A stretch of 64,000 bases of DNA, taken from NCBI RefSeq assembly GCF_000807255.1, contig NZ_CP009268.1, forward strand, positions 310,001 to 374,000, given 5' to 3'. Shown piece by piece: positions 1 through 7,722 of the stretch (position 1 is its first letter; the number at the start of each line of letters is the position of its first letter). A program made the position numbers and the translations under genes. The stretch is from Clostridium pasteurianum DSM 525 = ATCC 6013. Its GTDB lineage: Bacteria > Bacillota > Clostridia > Clostridiales > Clostridiaceae. Under the pieces are notes generated by a model, which was not told the DNA's origin, did no database searches, and worked only from the letters and a program-made list of their open reading frames with translations.

Positions 1-2
1 AA

Positions 3-581
3 TATATTAAGAGAAGTATTATGCTTTGTATTGTATGGTTTTTAGGTATGTTTGGTTATTACGGACTATTCTCCTGGTTGCCATCACTTTTTGTAGCAGC
101 AGGACACACTATGGTTAAGTCTTTCTTCTATGTTTTAGTTATGCAAATAGCTTTTGTACCTAATCAATTTATATGTGCTTATCTTATGGATAAAATAGGA
201 CGTAAAGTTTTACTTGTTCCCAATTTAATATTATCTGGGATAACTACTATAGCTTACGGTTGGGCTTTAGGACATGGTGTTAGTAGTACAATCGTAATGA
301 TATTAGGTATATTTACTTCTTTCTTTGTTTCTGCAACTTGGGCTGTTTTGTTTACATATACTCCAGAATCATATCCTACCAGAATTCGTGCTACAGGAGT
401 TGCATTTGCATCAGCTTGTTCACGTATAGGATCTATGCTAGCACCTATAGTTATTGGTGGTGGACTTGCTTCTTTAGGTATAACAGGAGTATTTGGTATT
501 GTAGCAGGAACCTTTGTAATAGCTGCTTTAATGGTAGGAATCTTTGGTGATGAAACTAAAGGTATGATCTTAAAGGATTAA
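3..581 (+). CDS. MFS transporter, C-terminal part (5' end outside window)
   Basis: The frame is open from the window edge, so this is the C-terminal part of a longer protein; the Met at base 21 is internal, not a start. Seen: about six hydrophobic helices, the MFS loop signature LMDKIGRKV and, near the end, PESYPTRIRATGVAFASACS, typical of metabolite:H+ symporters of the major facilitator superfamily. It would import a small organic substrate across the cytoplasmic membrane. A terminator follows at about 604-648, so it ends its own transcript. The next genes encode heterocycle-type hydrolysis enzymes, which suggests, as inference only, uptake of a cyclic carboxylate or amide. Confidence 0.85.
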   Translation, partial: YIKRSIMLCIVWFLGMFGYYGLFSWLPSLFVAAGHTMVKSFFYVLVMQIAFVPNQFICAYLMDKIGRKVLLVPNLILSGITTIAYGWALGHGVSSTIVMILGIFTSFFVSATWAVLFTYTPESYPTRIRATGVAFASACSRIGSMLAPIVIGGGLASLGITGVFGIVAGTFVIAALMVGIFGDETKGMILKD

Positions 582-603
582 AATTAAAAATATAATAATT
601 AAA

Positions 604-650
604 AGAGCAAGTAGTCTGTGGCATAAGGTGAGATTACTTGCTTTTTTCTA
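604..650 (+). terminator. Rho-independent terminator after the MFS gene
   Basis: Arms AGCAAGTAGTCT and AGATTACTTGCT pair with one G-T type mismatch and are followed directly by a T-run. It lies 23 bases past the transporter stop codon. Confidence 0.75.
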
Positions 651-660
651 TAAATTTAAT

Positions 661-731
661 ATATCCATATGTTTTGAATATGGATTAATACATATAAAAT
701 ATTTTAAATATGGATATGTTTCTGTTATAAT
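661..731 (+). promoter_or_regulatory. Operator-like inverted repeats with -10 box upstream of the PF06684 gene
   Basis: ATATCCATAT at 661-670, its partial reverse complement ATATGGAT at 678-685 and full reverse complement ATATGGATAT at 708-717 lie just upstream of a good -10 box, TATAAT at 726-731; the -35 region is poor. The last arm falls in the -35/-10 spacer, the position of a repressor or activator site. The rest of this 372-base gap (732-953) is an AT-rich leader of about 215 bases in which I see no gene; the ribosome binding site is the AGAGGGGG before 954. Confidence 0.45.
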
Positions 732-953
732 AAAATTAATTTATTAATAAAGATACAGCATTTTTGTTAATAATATAATATTAAAGGAATTATTATGATG
801 ATTCAATATTAAATAGCTTATTTTCTACTAAGTGGTAAAAATACAATTTCTAGATCTGTTGAGAGTATTTATTCACAGTAAATTTTAGAAGTGTCTATTT
901 AATAAGACGTTTAGATTTTAAATTATTATCTATATATAGAGGGGGATTTATTT

Positions 954-1541
954 ATGGAAATCAAGATAAGAAAATTTTATACATTCGTTGAAGAAATCAA
1001 TTCAGATGGAGGGAAAGAGATAACTGACAAAACTCATATAAGAGCAGCTTCAGCAGTTGTAATTGAAAATCCTTTTGCAGGAAAGTACGTAGAAGATTTA
1101 TCAGCACTTACAGATTGGAGCGTAGAAATAGCACCAGTACTTGTAGAAAAAGCGCTAAAAACAGCTGGGATAGATAAATCAGAGGTTGAAAGCTATGGTA
1201 AAGGTGCTATTGTAGGTGGTAATGGAGAATTAGAACATGCTGCAGCAATACTTCATCCAAAGCTAGGGAAACCTTTTAGAGATGCAGTGGACGGTGGAAA
1301 AGCAATAATTCCTTCAGCAAAGAAAATGGGATATCCAGGTTGTACCTTAGATGTTCCTCTTCACTATAAAGATGCAGCTTTTGTAAGAACACACTTTGAT
1401 GCAATGGAAGTAAGAATACCGGATGGTCCAAGAGATAATGAAATAGCTGTAATATTGGTAGTTACAAATTGCGGAAGACCTCATCCAAGAGTAGGTGGAT
1501 TAAAGGTTGAAGATGCAAAATGCGAAGATGGATTAAGATAA
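954..1541 (+). CDS. Amino acid synthesis family protein (PF06684/DUF1185)
   Basis: 195 residues, which is the full length of the family. The Gly-rich segment KGAIVGGNGELEHAAAILHP (about residues 82-101), the GKAIIPSAKKMGYPG stretch and the end NCGRPHPRVGG are family hallmarks as I recognise them. The family has a YjgF/chorismate-mutase-like fold and no settled reaction; its members often sit beside amidohydrolases of heterocycle breakdown. A strong AGAGGGGG ribosome binding site fixes the ATG start. The enamidase-like gene follows 67 bases later with its own binding site, so the two are probably one operon. Assignment of the family is firm; the role is inferred from context. Confidence 0.75.
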   Translation: MEIKIRKFYTFVEEINSDGGKEITDKTHIRAASAVVIENPFAGKYVEDLSALTDWSVEIAPVLVEKALKTAGIDKSEVESYGKGAIVGGNGELEHAAAILHPKLGKPFRDAVDGGKAIIPSAKKMGYPGCTLDVPLHYKDAAFVRTHFDAMEVRIPDGPRDNEIAVILVVTNCGRPHPRVGGLKVEDAKCEDGLR

Positions 1542-1608
1542 TTGAATTTTAAATTTATATGGAATACCACATTATAATAATGTAGAAATAAGTAAAGGAG
1601 GAATTATA

Positions 1609-2769
1609 ATGTCAACATTAGCTATAAAAAACATTGGTATATTAGTTTCAGGAGATATTAAAGATCCTATATTAAAATACAATGCGATATTAGTGGAAAA
1701 TGGAATTATAAAAAAAATTGGAAATGAAGAAATTTTAGATGAAGTACAATGTGATAATATAATTGATGCGAAAGGAACAACAGTAGCTCCAGGACTTATT
1801 GATTCACATACTCATCCAGTACTTGGAGATTTTACTCCAAGACAAAATACTTTAGGTTATATATCTGGTTCACTTCATGGAGGAGTAACTACAATGATAT
1901 CTGCAGGAGAATGCCATACACCTGGAAGACCAAAGGATGTGGAAGGTGCAAAAGCATTAGCTGTACTTGCTCACAAGAGTTCAGAGAATTCAAGACCTGG
2001 TGGAGTTAAACTTCATGGAGGTGCATTAATTTTAGAAAAAGGAATGCAGGAAAAAGATTTTGAAGAACTTCATAAGCATGGTGTGTGGCTGGTAGGAGAA
2101 ATAGGTCTTGGTTCAGCTAATACGTCAGAAGTAGCAGCCCCTATGGTAAAATGGGCAAGAAAATATGGATTTAAAGTTATGATGCATACTGGAGGAACAT
2201 CTATACCGGGAAGCAGTACTATTACTGCACAAAATGTAATGGATACTGACCCTGATATAGTATCTCATCTAAATGGAGGTCCAACATCAATTTCTGTAGA
2301 GGAAGTTGATAAATTGATAAATGATACAAAATATACGCTGGAGCTTGTTCAATGTGGTAATTTTAAGATAATGAAATATGTAGCTAATGAAGTTTATAAA
2401 AAGGAAGAATTAGAAAGAATAATACTTGGAAATGATTCACCTTCTGGTACAGGAATTATTCCACTGGGAATATTGCGTTCAATATCTTATATTGCTTCGG
2501 AATCAGAAGTATCAGCAGCACAGGCTCTGTGTTTTGCTACAGGAAATACAGCAAAAGCCTTTGGATTAAATGTAGGAATAATTGAAGAAGGAAAAGAAGC
2601 TGATTTTGTCATAATGGATACACCTATGGGTTCTGTAGGTGAAAATAGTTTAGAAGCTCTGGAAGCTGGAGATTTGCCTGGAGTTTCAATGGTAGTTGTT
2701 GATGGAGAAATCTTAGTTAATAAAAGCAAAAATACTCCACCAGCCGCTTCAAAAGCTATTATCCTATAA
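1609..2769 (+). CDS. Enamidase-like cyclic amidohydrolase
   Basis: 386 residues, the length of enamidase from Eubacterium barkeri, which hydrolyses 6-oxo-1,4,5,6-tetrahydronicotinate to 2-formylglutarate and ammonia. Seen: amidohydrolase metal ligands His67 and His69 (DSHTHP), Glu164 (VGEIGLG) as bridging carboxylate, His193 (MMHTGG), His220 (SHLNGG) and catalytic Asp276 (GNDSPSG). As far as I recall the positions equal the E. barkeri numbering. AGGAGG precedes the ATG. The other nicotinate-pathway genes (6-hydroxynicotinate reductase, hydroxymethylglutarate dehydrogenase, methyleneglutarate mutase) are not in the window, so the substrate may be nicotinate-derived or another cyclic enamide. 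Binuclear-metal amidohydrolase is near certain; enamidase itself is likely. Confidence 0.8.
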   Translation: MSTLAIKNIGILVSGDIKDPILKYNAILVENGIIKKIGNEEILDEVQCDNIIDAKGTTVAPGLIDSHTHPVLGDFTPRQNTLGYISGSLHGGVTTMISAGECHTPGRPKDVEGAKALAVLAHKSSENSRPGGVKLHGGALILEKGMQEKDFEELHKHGVWLVGEIGLGSANTSEVAAPMVKWARKYGFKVMMHTGGTSIPGSSTITAQNVMDTDPDIVSHLNGGPTSISVEEVDKLINDTKYTLELVQCGNFKIMKYVANEVYKKEELERIILGNDSPSGTGIIPLGILRSISYIASESEVSAAQALCFATGNTAKAFGLNVGIIEEGKEADFVIMDTPMGSVGENSLEALEAGDLPGVSMVVVDGEILVNKSKNTPPAASKAIIL

Positions 2770-2792
2770 TTATTCTATTAAAATTAAACTGT

Positions 2793-2838
2793 ACCCTGTA
2801 AGTCTGACGCAGAGGATAGGCTGTGTAACTTACAGGGT
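2793..2838 (+). terminator. Terminator-like hairpin after the enamidase gene
   Basis: ACCCTGTAAGT and ACTTACAGGGT form an 11-bp stem with a loop of about 24 bases, starting 24 bases after the stop codon. The following T-tract is weak (GCTTTATATATT), so it may be a processing or attenuation hairpin instead. Confidence 0.55.
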
Positions 2839-2967
2839 GCTTTATATATTAGTGGAAAATGAATTATTTCTTAGTACTATAAAAACTTTATAATAAATGT
2901 TTGCTATTATTAAATTATTAATTAAATCTATAAAAATTATGAATTTGATTATAAATATGAAAAAATA

Positions 2968-3100
2968 TTGACTTTTGATAAAAAATTAAATATAATTTTG
3001 AATATATAGAATATAATTATAAGTCTAGTACATGGCATTAAAGAAGATTTTATGACAAATTTTTGAAATAAGATATTAATATCTTATTTTTTATTTTTTA
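2968..3100 (+). promoter_or_regulatory. Promoter with early terminator/attenuator in the leader of the DUF2325 gene
   Basis: TTGACT at 2968-2973, a 17-base spacer and TATAAT at 2991-2996 make a near-ideal sigma-A promoter. About 65 bases downstream the perfect palindrome of AATAAGATATT and AATATCTTATT (3067-3088) runs into a T-rich tract, so most transcripts could stop near 3100, about 90 bases before the gene. It may be attenuation, a small RNA or, less likely, a protein-binding palindrome. The rest of the gap 2839-3190 is plain AT-rich sequence. Confidence 0.5.
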
Positions 3101-3190
3101 ATAATTTATATACTATAGAATATTTTATTATAAAAGTCATTTTAAGAAGCTTTTAGTATTGATTTTTTATAATTAAAGGATGTGTAAACA

Positions 3191-4738
3191 ATGTATACGA
3201 ATGTAGAATGCTTCTATGATGATATTGAAGATAAATGGGATTTGCATTCGAATATTCTTAAAGATTATATATTAGTAAATATAAGTGTGGGACTTACAAG
3301 AAGTAAAGAGATGATAAAAGATGTGGAGGACTTATACAATACAGATAAATTAAAATACTATGATGCCTATAGATCTTCCTCATGTATTAATCATGACATA
3401 ATGTGTCAGGGATCTTTAACTCAGGAAATCCATGCTAGAAAAATGCTAGGAATACTTTTAATTGCAGAGAAAGATAAAACTTTAAGAAATAAAGTCATAA
3501 AATTACTTCGTAAGTACTACTATTTAATTTATCGTGCTGTAAAAAAATGCAGTAATAAAGAGATTATAAAAAGATATCTTGATATGGATGTAGTTGAGAT
3601 ATCTACAGAAAAAAGATTGGATGGTGCAGTATATCTATATTTTGTTATGTACTGTTATACAAAAAAAGTAGATTATAATCATATATCCTTTATTGTAAAT
3701 GATATAAAAAACTATTGTCTATACAGTCCTATGACAACGGATATACATAAAGAGATAGATAATAATTATAAAGAAATACAGGATATTAAGTCCCTGGTAA
3801 AAGAACACTATGGTGAATTTTCTAATTATAAAGATATTTTGTACTGTGAAAATGATGAGGTTATGGATGTAGATGGTATAATAGAAAATATCTTTATGAT
3901 AAATAAAATTGACATTACTCAATTTTTTGATGAATCTGAAGAAATAAATATTGATAATATAATTTTAGCCTGCATAAAATGCGGCAATAAAGATTTAAAA
4001 ACTAAAGATATAATGCAAGGTTTAGTTAATGGAATTTATATTCAGTCTTTTATCAATGAATATAAAAAAGCCAGAGGGACATATTACAAAAATAGCCAGG
4101 AAACGTTATACTTTAAATTAGATACTCTAGAAAAAAAAGTTAATGCTCTTGAAAGTGAACATAAAGAGATGAAGGCCAAAATTGATTCTCTTAGAAGTGA
4201 AAAGGAAGCATTTGACAAAACTTTAAGCAATGAGATAAATAAATTAAATAAAGTTCATAATTCAGAGATATTTGATGTAAAAAAAGATATGAGAATTCTT
4301 GAGCATGAATTAGATAGAGAAAAAGAGTATAGAGCTGAATTAAATAGTTTAAGGGAATATATGTTTCAGGTAAAGAATGAATATGTGCCTATTAAATCAG
4401 ACAAGGACTTAGATTATTATATTAAGGACAAAAATATTCTAATAATAGGTGGTAGTAAATATTGGAGAATGAAGTTTAAAGAAAAGTATGAGCAGATACG
4501 TACTCTAAATGGATTTAATGAAAATTTTGATACAAGCATTTTAAAAAATGTAGATTATGTATTTTTTTATACTGGACTTATGAGTCATTCTACCTATAAT
4601 AAAGCTATGAAAATTATTAGAATCAATCAAATTAAATTTGGATACATTGGAAAGACCAATATGGATCTTGTGGAAGAGGAAATTATTGAAGAGTTGAAAA
4701 AATGTGACATAGGGAGGAAAGCAAATTCATCAGATTAA
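3191..4738 (+). CDS. Coiled-coil protein with C-terminal DUF2325 domain
   Basis: 515 residues. The N-terminal half is helical and has no motif I recognise. A coiled coil rich in Glu and Lys spans about 315-395. The last ~90 residues (KNILIIGGSKYWRMKFKEKY ... VDYVFFYTGLMSHSTYNKAM) match DUF2325, a small Rossmann-like domain of unknown function found in many anaerobes. There is no signal peptide or membrane segment, so it should be cytoplasmic. It starts 27 bases upstream of anfO on the same strand, so co-transcription is likely, which links it by context to the nitrogenase-like genes. The function is unknown. Confidence 0.7.
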   Translation: MYTNVECFYDDIEDKWDLHSNILKDYILVNISVGLTRSKEMIKDVEDLYNTDKLKYYDAYRSSSCINHDIMCQGSLTQEIHARKMLGILLIAEKDKTLRNKVIKLLRKYYYLIYRAVKKCSNKEIIKRYLDMDVVEISTEKRLDGAVYLYFVMYCYTKKVDYNHISFIVNDIKNYCLYSPMTTDIHKEIDNNYKEIQDIKSLVKEHYGEFSNYKDILYCENDEVMDVDGIIENIFMINKIDITQFFDESEEINIDNIILACIKCGNKDLKTKDIMQGLVNGIYIQSFINEYKKARGTYYKNSQETLYFKLDTLEKKVNALESEHKEMKAKIDSLRSEKEAFDKTLSNEINKLNKVHNSEIFDVKKDMRILEHELDREKEYRAELNSLREYMFQVKNEYVPIKSDKDLDYYIKDKNILIIGGSKYWRMKFKEKYEQIRTLNGFNENFDTSILKNVDYVFFYTGLMSHSTYNKAMKIIRINQIKFGYIGKTNMDLVEEEIIEELKKCDIGRKANSSD

Positions 4739-4765
4739 AATGATTTTTGATGAATATAGATAGTT

Positions 4766-5374
4766 ATGGAGATAGCTGTATTTCTAAATGATAAGGGTAA
4801 AACAATATCTTTTAATGAAAGTGGTATATTGAATATATATTCAAATAAAGAAGGAAAATGGGAGGTAATAGGGAAAAAATCCTTTGATATTACTAATATA
4901 GAAGATGAGGATGCACGTTGTGAAAAGATAAAAAATATGGCGGAATCTTTAGGACAATGTAAAGTTATTATAGCTGCAGAGGTTAAAGATGTTTTCTATA
5001 CAATTTTGGATTGTATGGACTTCGATATTTGGACAATCGATGGAGTGCCAGAAGAATTTTTGGAATATGTGTTTAGAATGGAACAAGAAGAGAAAATTGA
5101 AAAAATAAGCAGAGAAAATGCACCTAAACCTGTACAAAAAGGACAAACTTCTAATTATTATATAGATCTTAGAAGTGTTATGGAGGGTAATGAAAAAGTT
5201 AGTTCCAAACAAGTACTTTTACCATTTTTTCAAAGTGTAAAGTTTAAAGAATTAGAGATTTACTGTACTCACGTGCCACGTTGGTTTGAAGATAAATTTA
5301 AAAAATTAAATTTAAGGTTTTATGCTGAGTTTATAAGTGAAGGTCTAGTTAAGATAAAAGTTTATCCTAAGTAA
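4766..5374 (+). CDS. anfO: AnfO-like nitrogenase accessory protein
   Basis: 202 residues. The opening MEIAVFLNDKGKTISFNESG, the central CKVIIAAEVKDVFYTILDC and the end FYAEFISEGLVKIKVYPK fit the AnfO family (PF09582), accessory proteins of iron-only nitrogenase whose exact role is not settled. The ribosome binding site is weak, and translation may depend on the DUF2325 gene just upstream. The stop codon is followed at once by a copy of the hairpin repeat. The nitrogenase-like subunit genes begin 875 bases downstream, so this accessory gene and its presumed targets may be separate transcripts. The family call is by sequence feel; function rests on context. Confidence 0.7.
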   Translation: MEIAVFLNDKGKTISFNESGILNIYSNKEGKWEVIGKKSFDITNIEDEDARCEKIKNMAESLGQCKVIIAAEVKDVFYTILDCMDFDIWTIDGVPEEFLEYVFRMEQEEKIEKISRENAPKPVQKGQTSNYYIDLRSVMEGNEKVSSKQVLLPFFQSVKFKELEIYCTHVPRWFEDKFKKLNLRFYAEFISEGLVKIKVYPK

Positions 5375-5375
5375 A

Positions 5376-5624
5376 ATTTCACCTGACTAACTTGGCGTAA
5401 GTCTCCCACGCACTCTGTACAGCCTTCACACAAAATCAAAAAGAAGATTTTGGTTCTCTACTTGCACTCTGTACAGCGATTCATACCAAATACAAAATAA
5501 ATTTTGTTTTGTCTGCTTGCACGCTGTGAAAGTGGGAGTTCGACGCCAAGTAAGCCATGCATTTGCAGTTCTAAAATTCAGATGGGGTAAAAGAATCCCC
5601 ACCTGAATTAAGAACTTGCTTCAA
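5376..5624 (+). repeat. Modular hairpin repeat, copy 1
   Basis: About 249 bp, starting next to the anfO stop. Outer arms ACTTGGCGT and ACGCCAAGT, and CTCCCAC and GTGGGAG, enclose two small hairpin modules (one around AAAATC/GATTTT, one around ACAAAATAAATTTTGT), each preceded by GCACTCTGTACAGC. A second hairpin follows (ATTCAGATGGGG with CCCCACCTGAAT). Five further copies are at 5943, 14246, 15147, 24434 (reverse) and 44498 (reverse, partial). Confidence 0.85.
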
Positions 5625-5631
5625 AAAAACA

Positions 5632-5808
5632 TTGACAATAGATAGTCAATAAGATAAACTGAAAATCATATAAAACATATATGCAAACGGGGATATAAAT
5701 TAATAGTTTACTAAATAGTATTGTTAATTGCAAAATATGGAAATGATTATTTTCTAACTGGAAAACCGGAGGACAAATATTCTTTATTGAATTTTGTCCT
5801 CCTTTTTT
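5632..5808 (+). ncRNA. Candidate small RNA or attenuated leader between two repeats
   Basis: TTGACA at 5632-5637 and TAAACT at 5655-5660, 17 bases apart, form a plausible promoter. About 100 bases on, GGAGGACAAA (5768-5777) and TTTGTCCTCC (5793-5802) make a strong stem followed by six Ts. No convincing reading frame lies between. It is either a free RNA of about 140 nt or an attenuated leader for the nitrogenase-like operon. I could not match it to a known riboswitch. After it (5809-5942) I see only AT-rich sequence. Confidence 0.45.
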
Positions 5809-5942
5809 AGTTGTAATTTAAATTTTAATCATTATACATAGTTATTTTATACTATTTAAAAACCTGCAATAACATTAGAAAAAAGGATGTGTTGATTATG
5901 AGATTATATTCTACTTTGTGAGATATCATAAAATTACAGTTG

Positions 5943-6186
5943 ATTTCACCTGACTAACTTGGCGTAAGTCTCCCACGCACTCTGTACAGCCCTCACACAA
6001 AATCAAAAAGAAGATTTTGGTTCTCTGCTTGCACTCTGTACAGCGATTCATACCAAATACAAAATAAATTTTGTTTTGTCTGCTTTTCTTCAAGTGGGAG
6101 TTCGATGCCAAGTAAGCCATGCATTTGCAGTTCTAAGATTCAGATGGAGTAAAAGAATCCCCACCTGAATTAAGAACTTGTTTCAA
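5943..6186 (+). repeat. Modular hairpin repeat, copy 2
   Basis: About 244 bp, nearly identical to copy 1 in the same orientation, but the third GCAC-type unit is replaced by TTTTCTTCAA before GTGGGAG. It ends 63 bases before the nitrogenase-like alpha gene, so the promoter of that operon must be in or just after the repeat, or upstream. Confidence 0.85.
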
Positions 6187-6249
6187 TGTAAATATTTGAA
6201 TTAGAGGGTTATAACAGGGTATTAATAGAAAAATGAAGAGGTGATTTAA

Positions 6250-7722
6250 ATGGCAATAAATCTAAATTTACCAGAACTAGATATAAGAGATAAGAGATTA
6301 GGAGCAATCATATCCTATAAGGGCTCTGCACAAGATATTTATGAAAAATCTCTAGATCGTAGTATAAAACCACAGGAAAGAAGTTTTAGCCAGTGTGGAG
6401 CTTGCTCATCTTCCTGTGCTTTTGGAATTGTATCAAATATCATTGGGTCCGTAGTTATAAATCATGCACCAATTGGCTGTGCATCAGATTTCGCTACAGC
6501 GCAGAATAACATTAGAAGAGGATCTGCATTGAGGGGAATAGATGTTGGTAATTTTAAAGCTATAAGTACAAATCTTGAAGAAAAAGATACCATATATGGT
6601 GGATCAGGTAAATTAAGAGAAGCTGTGCTGCTTGCAAAAGAAAGATTTAATCCAAAGGTAATATTTGTAACTGCATCCTGTGCTTCAGGAATTATCGGGG
6701 AAGATTTAGAAAGTTTAACAGATAATTTAAGTAAAGAAACGGGAATTAATGTTGTACCTGTTTATTGTGAAGGATTTAAATCTAAAGTTTGGACAACTGG
6801 TTTTGATGCATCTGGGCATGCAATATTAAGAAAGATAGTTAAAAAGTCTGATAAAAAGACTAATTATATAAATATTATTAATTTCCAGGGAGCTCATGTT
6901 TTTGATGATTTATTGGGAAAACTTGATTTAAAACCAAGATATTTATTCCCATTTTCAACTATTGAAGAAATTGAGAATATATCAGATGCAGTGGCAACAG
7001 CAAATATATGTGAAACTCTAGCTTCATATGTAGCAGCAGCTTTAGAAAGTGAATTTGATGTACCTGAAGTTAGGGCACCTGTTCCAACAGGAATAAAGTG
7101 GACTGACGAATGGTTAAGAGAAATAGGGAGAATGACAAATAAGGAAGAAAGAGTTGAAGAAGTAATAAAGGAAGAACATGAGAAAATTAAGCCCAAATTG
7201 GACTATCTTAGAACAAAACTAAAGGGAAAGAAAATATATATTATGGCTGGAGATGCAATTGTTCAAAGCTATGTAAGTGTTGCTGATTCCCTAGGACTTG
7301 AAGTAATAGGAGCGGTAGCTTTTCACCATGATCAAGCTTATGATAATGATTATCAAGAGCTTAATACAGTAGGGAACATGTTAAAGCATATTGGAGATGT
7401 TGAAAATTATTGTGTAACTAATAAGCAGCCTTATCAATTTACAAATATACTAAAGGAATTTAAACCTGATTTTGTACTTGTAAGGCATCCGGGCATTGCA
7501 GTAGTAATTAATAAATTAGGCATCCCAGCTTTTCATTTAGCTGATCCAAACATGATAATAGGCTATGATGGAGTAATTGCTTTAGGAGAAAAGGTTTATG
7601 AGGCAATAAGAACTCAGAAATATGTTCAGACATTAGCTAAACATTTTGAATCACCATATACGGACTGGTGGTCAAAGCAAGACTCATTTACATTTGCAAA
7701 AGGAGGAAAGCAACTTGGGTAA
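6250..7722 (+). CDS. Nitrogenase-like component 1, alpha-type subunit
   Basis: 490 residues, the size and pattern of NifD/VnfD/NifE-type proteins. Cysteines that could hold a P-cluster-like centre: Cys49/52/56 (SQCGACSSSC), Cys77 (APIGCASD) and Cys144 (TASCASGIIGEDL). Cys254 (NICETLASY) falls where NifD Cys275 binds FeMo-co. The NifD His442 region, GPYHGYDG, reads NMIIGYDG, with Ile437 at the histidine position. So a metal cluster is probable but a classic FeMo-co site is not; NifE-like scaffold proteins and nitrogenase-like reductases also lack this His. GAGGTGATTTAA precedes the ATG. It overlaps the beta-type gene by 8 bases. No nifH is in the window. Confidence 0.8.
   Translation: MAINLNLPELDIRDKRLGAIISYKGSAQDIYEKSLDRSIKPQERSFSQCGACSSSCAFGIVSNIIGSVVINHAPIGCASDFATAQNNIRRGSALRGIDVGNFKAISTNLEEKDTIYGGSGKLREAVLLAKERFNPKVIFVTASCASGIIGEDLESLTDNLSKETGINVVPVYCEGFKSKVWTTGFDASGHAILRKIVKKSDKKTNYINIINFQGAHVFDDLLGKLDLKPRYLFPFSTIEEIENISDAVATANICETLASYVAAALESEFDVPEVRAPVPTGIKWTDEWLREIGRMTNKEERVEEVIKEEHEKIKPKLDYLRTKLKGKKIYIMAGDAIVQSYVSVADSLGLEVIGAVAFHHDQAYDNDYQELNTVGNMLKHIGDVENYCVTNKQPYQFTNILKEFKPDFVLVRHPGIAVVINKLGIPAFHLADPNMIIGYDGVIALGEKVYEAIRTQKYVQTLAKHFESPYTDWWSKQDSFTFAKGGKQLG

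Noticed and set aside
5500-5550. tRNA-like TTCGACG segment in the repeat
   Set aside because: No acceptor, D or anticodon arms can be built around it.
5376-6186. CRISPR array, because GCACTCTGTACAGC units alternate with different sequences
   Set aside because: Only two or three units per copy, the spacers are hairpins shared between copies, and there are no cas genes.
7646-7714. Upstream ATG for the beta-type nitrogenase-like subunit
   Set aside because: It would overlap the alpha gene by 77 bases, the extra residues look unrelated, and AGGAGG fits the TTG at 7715.
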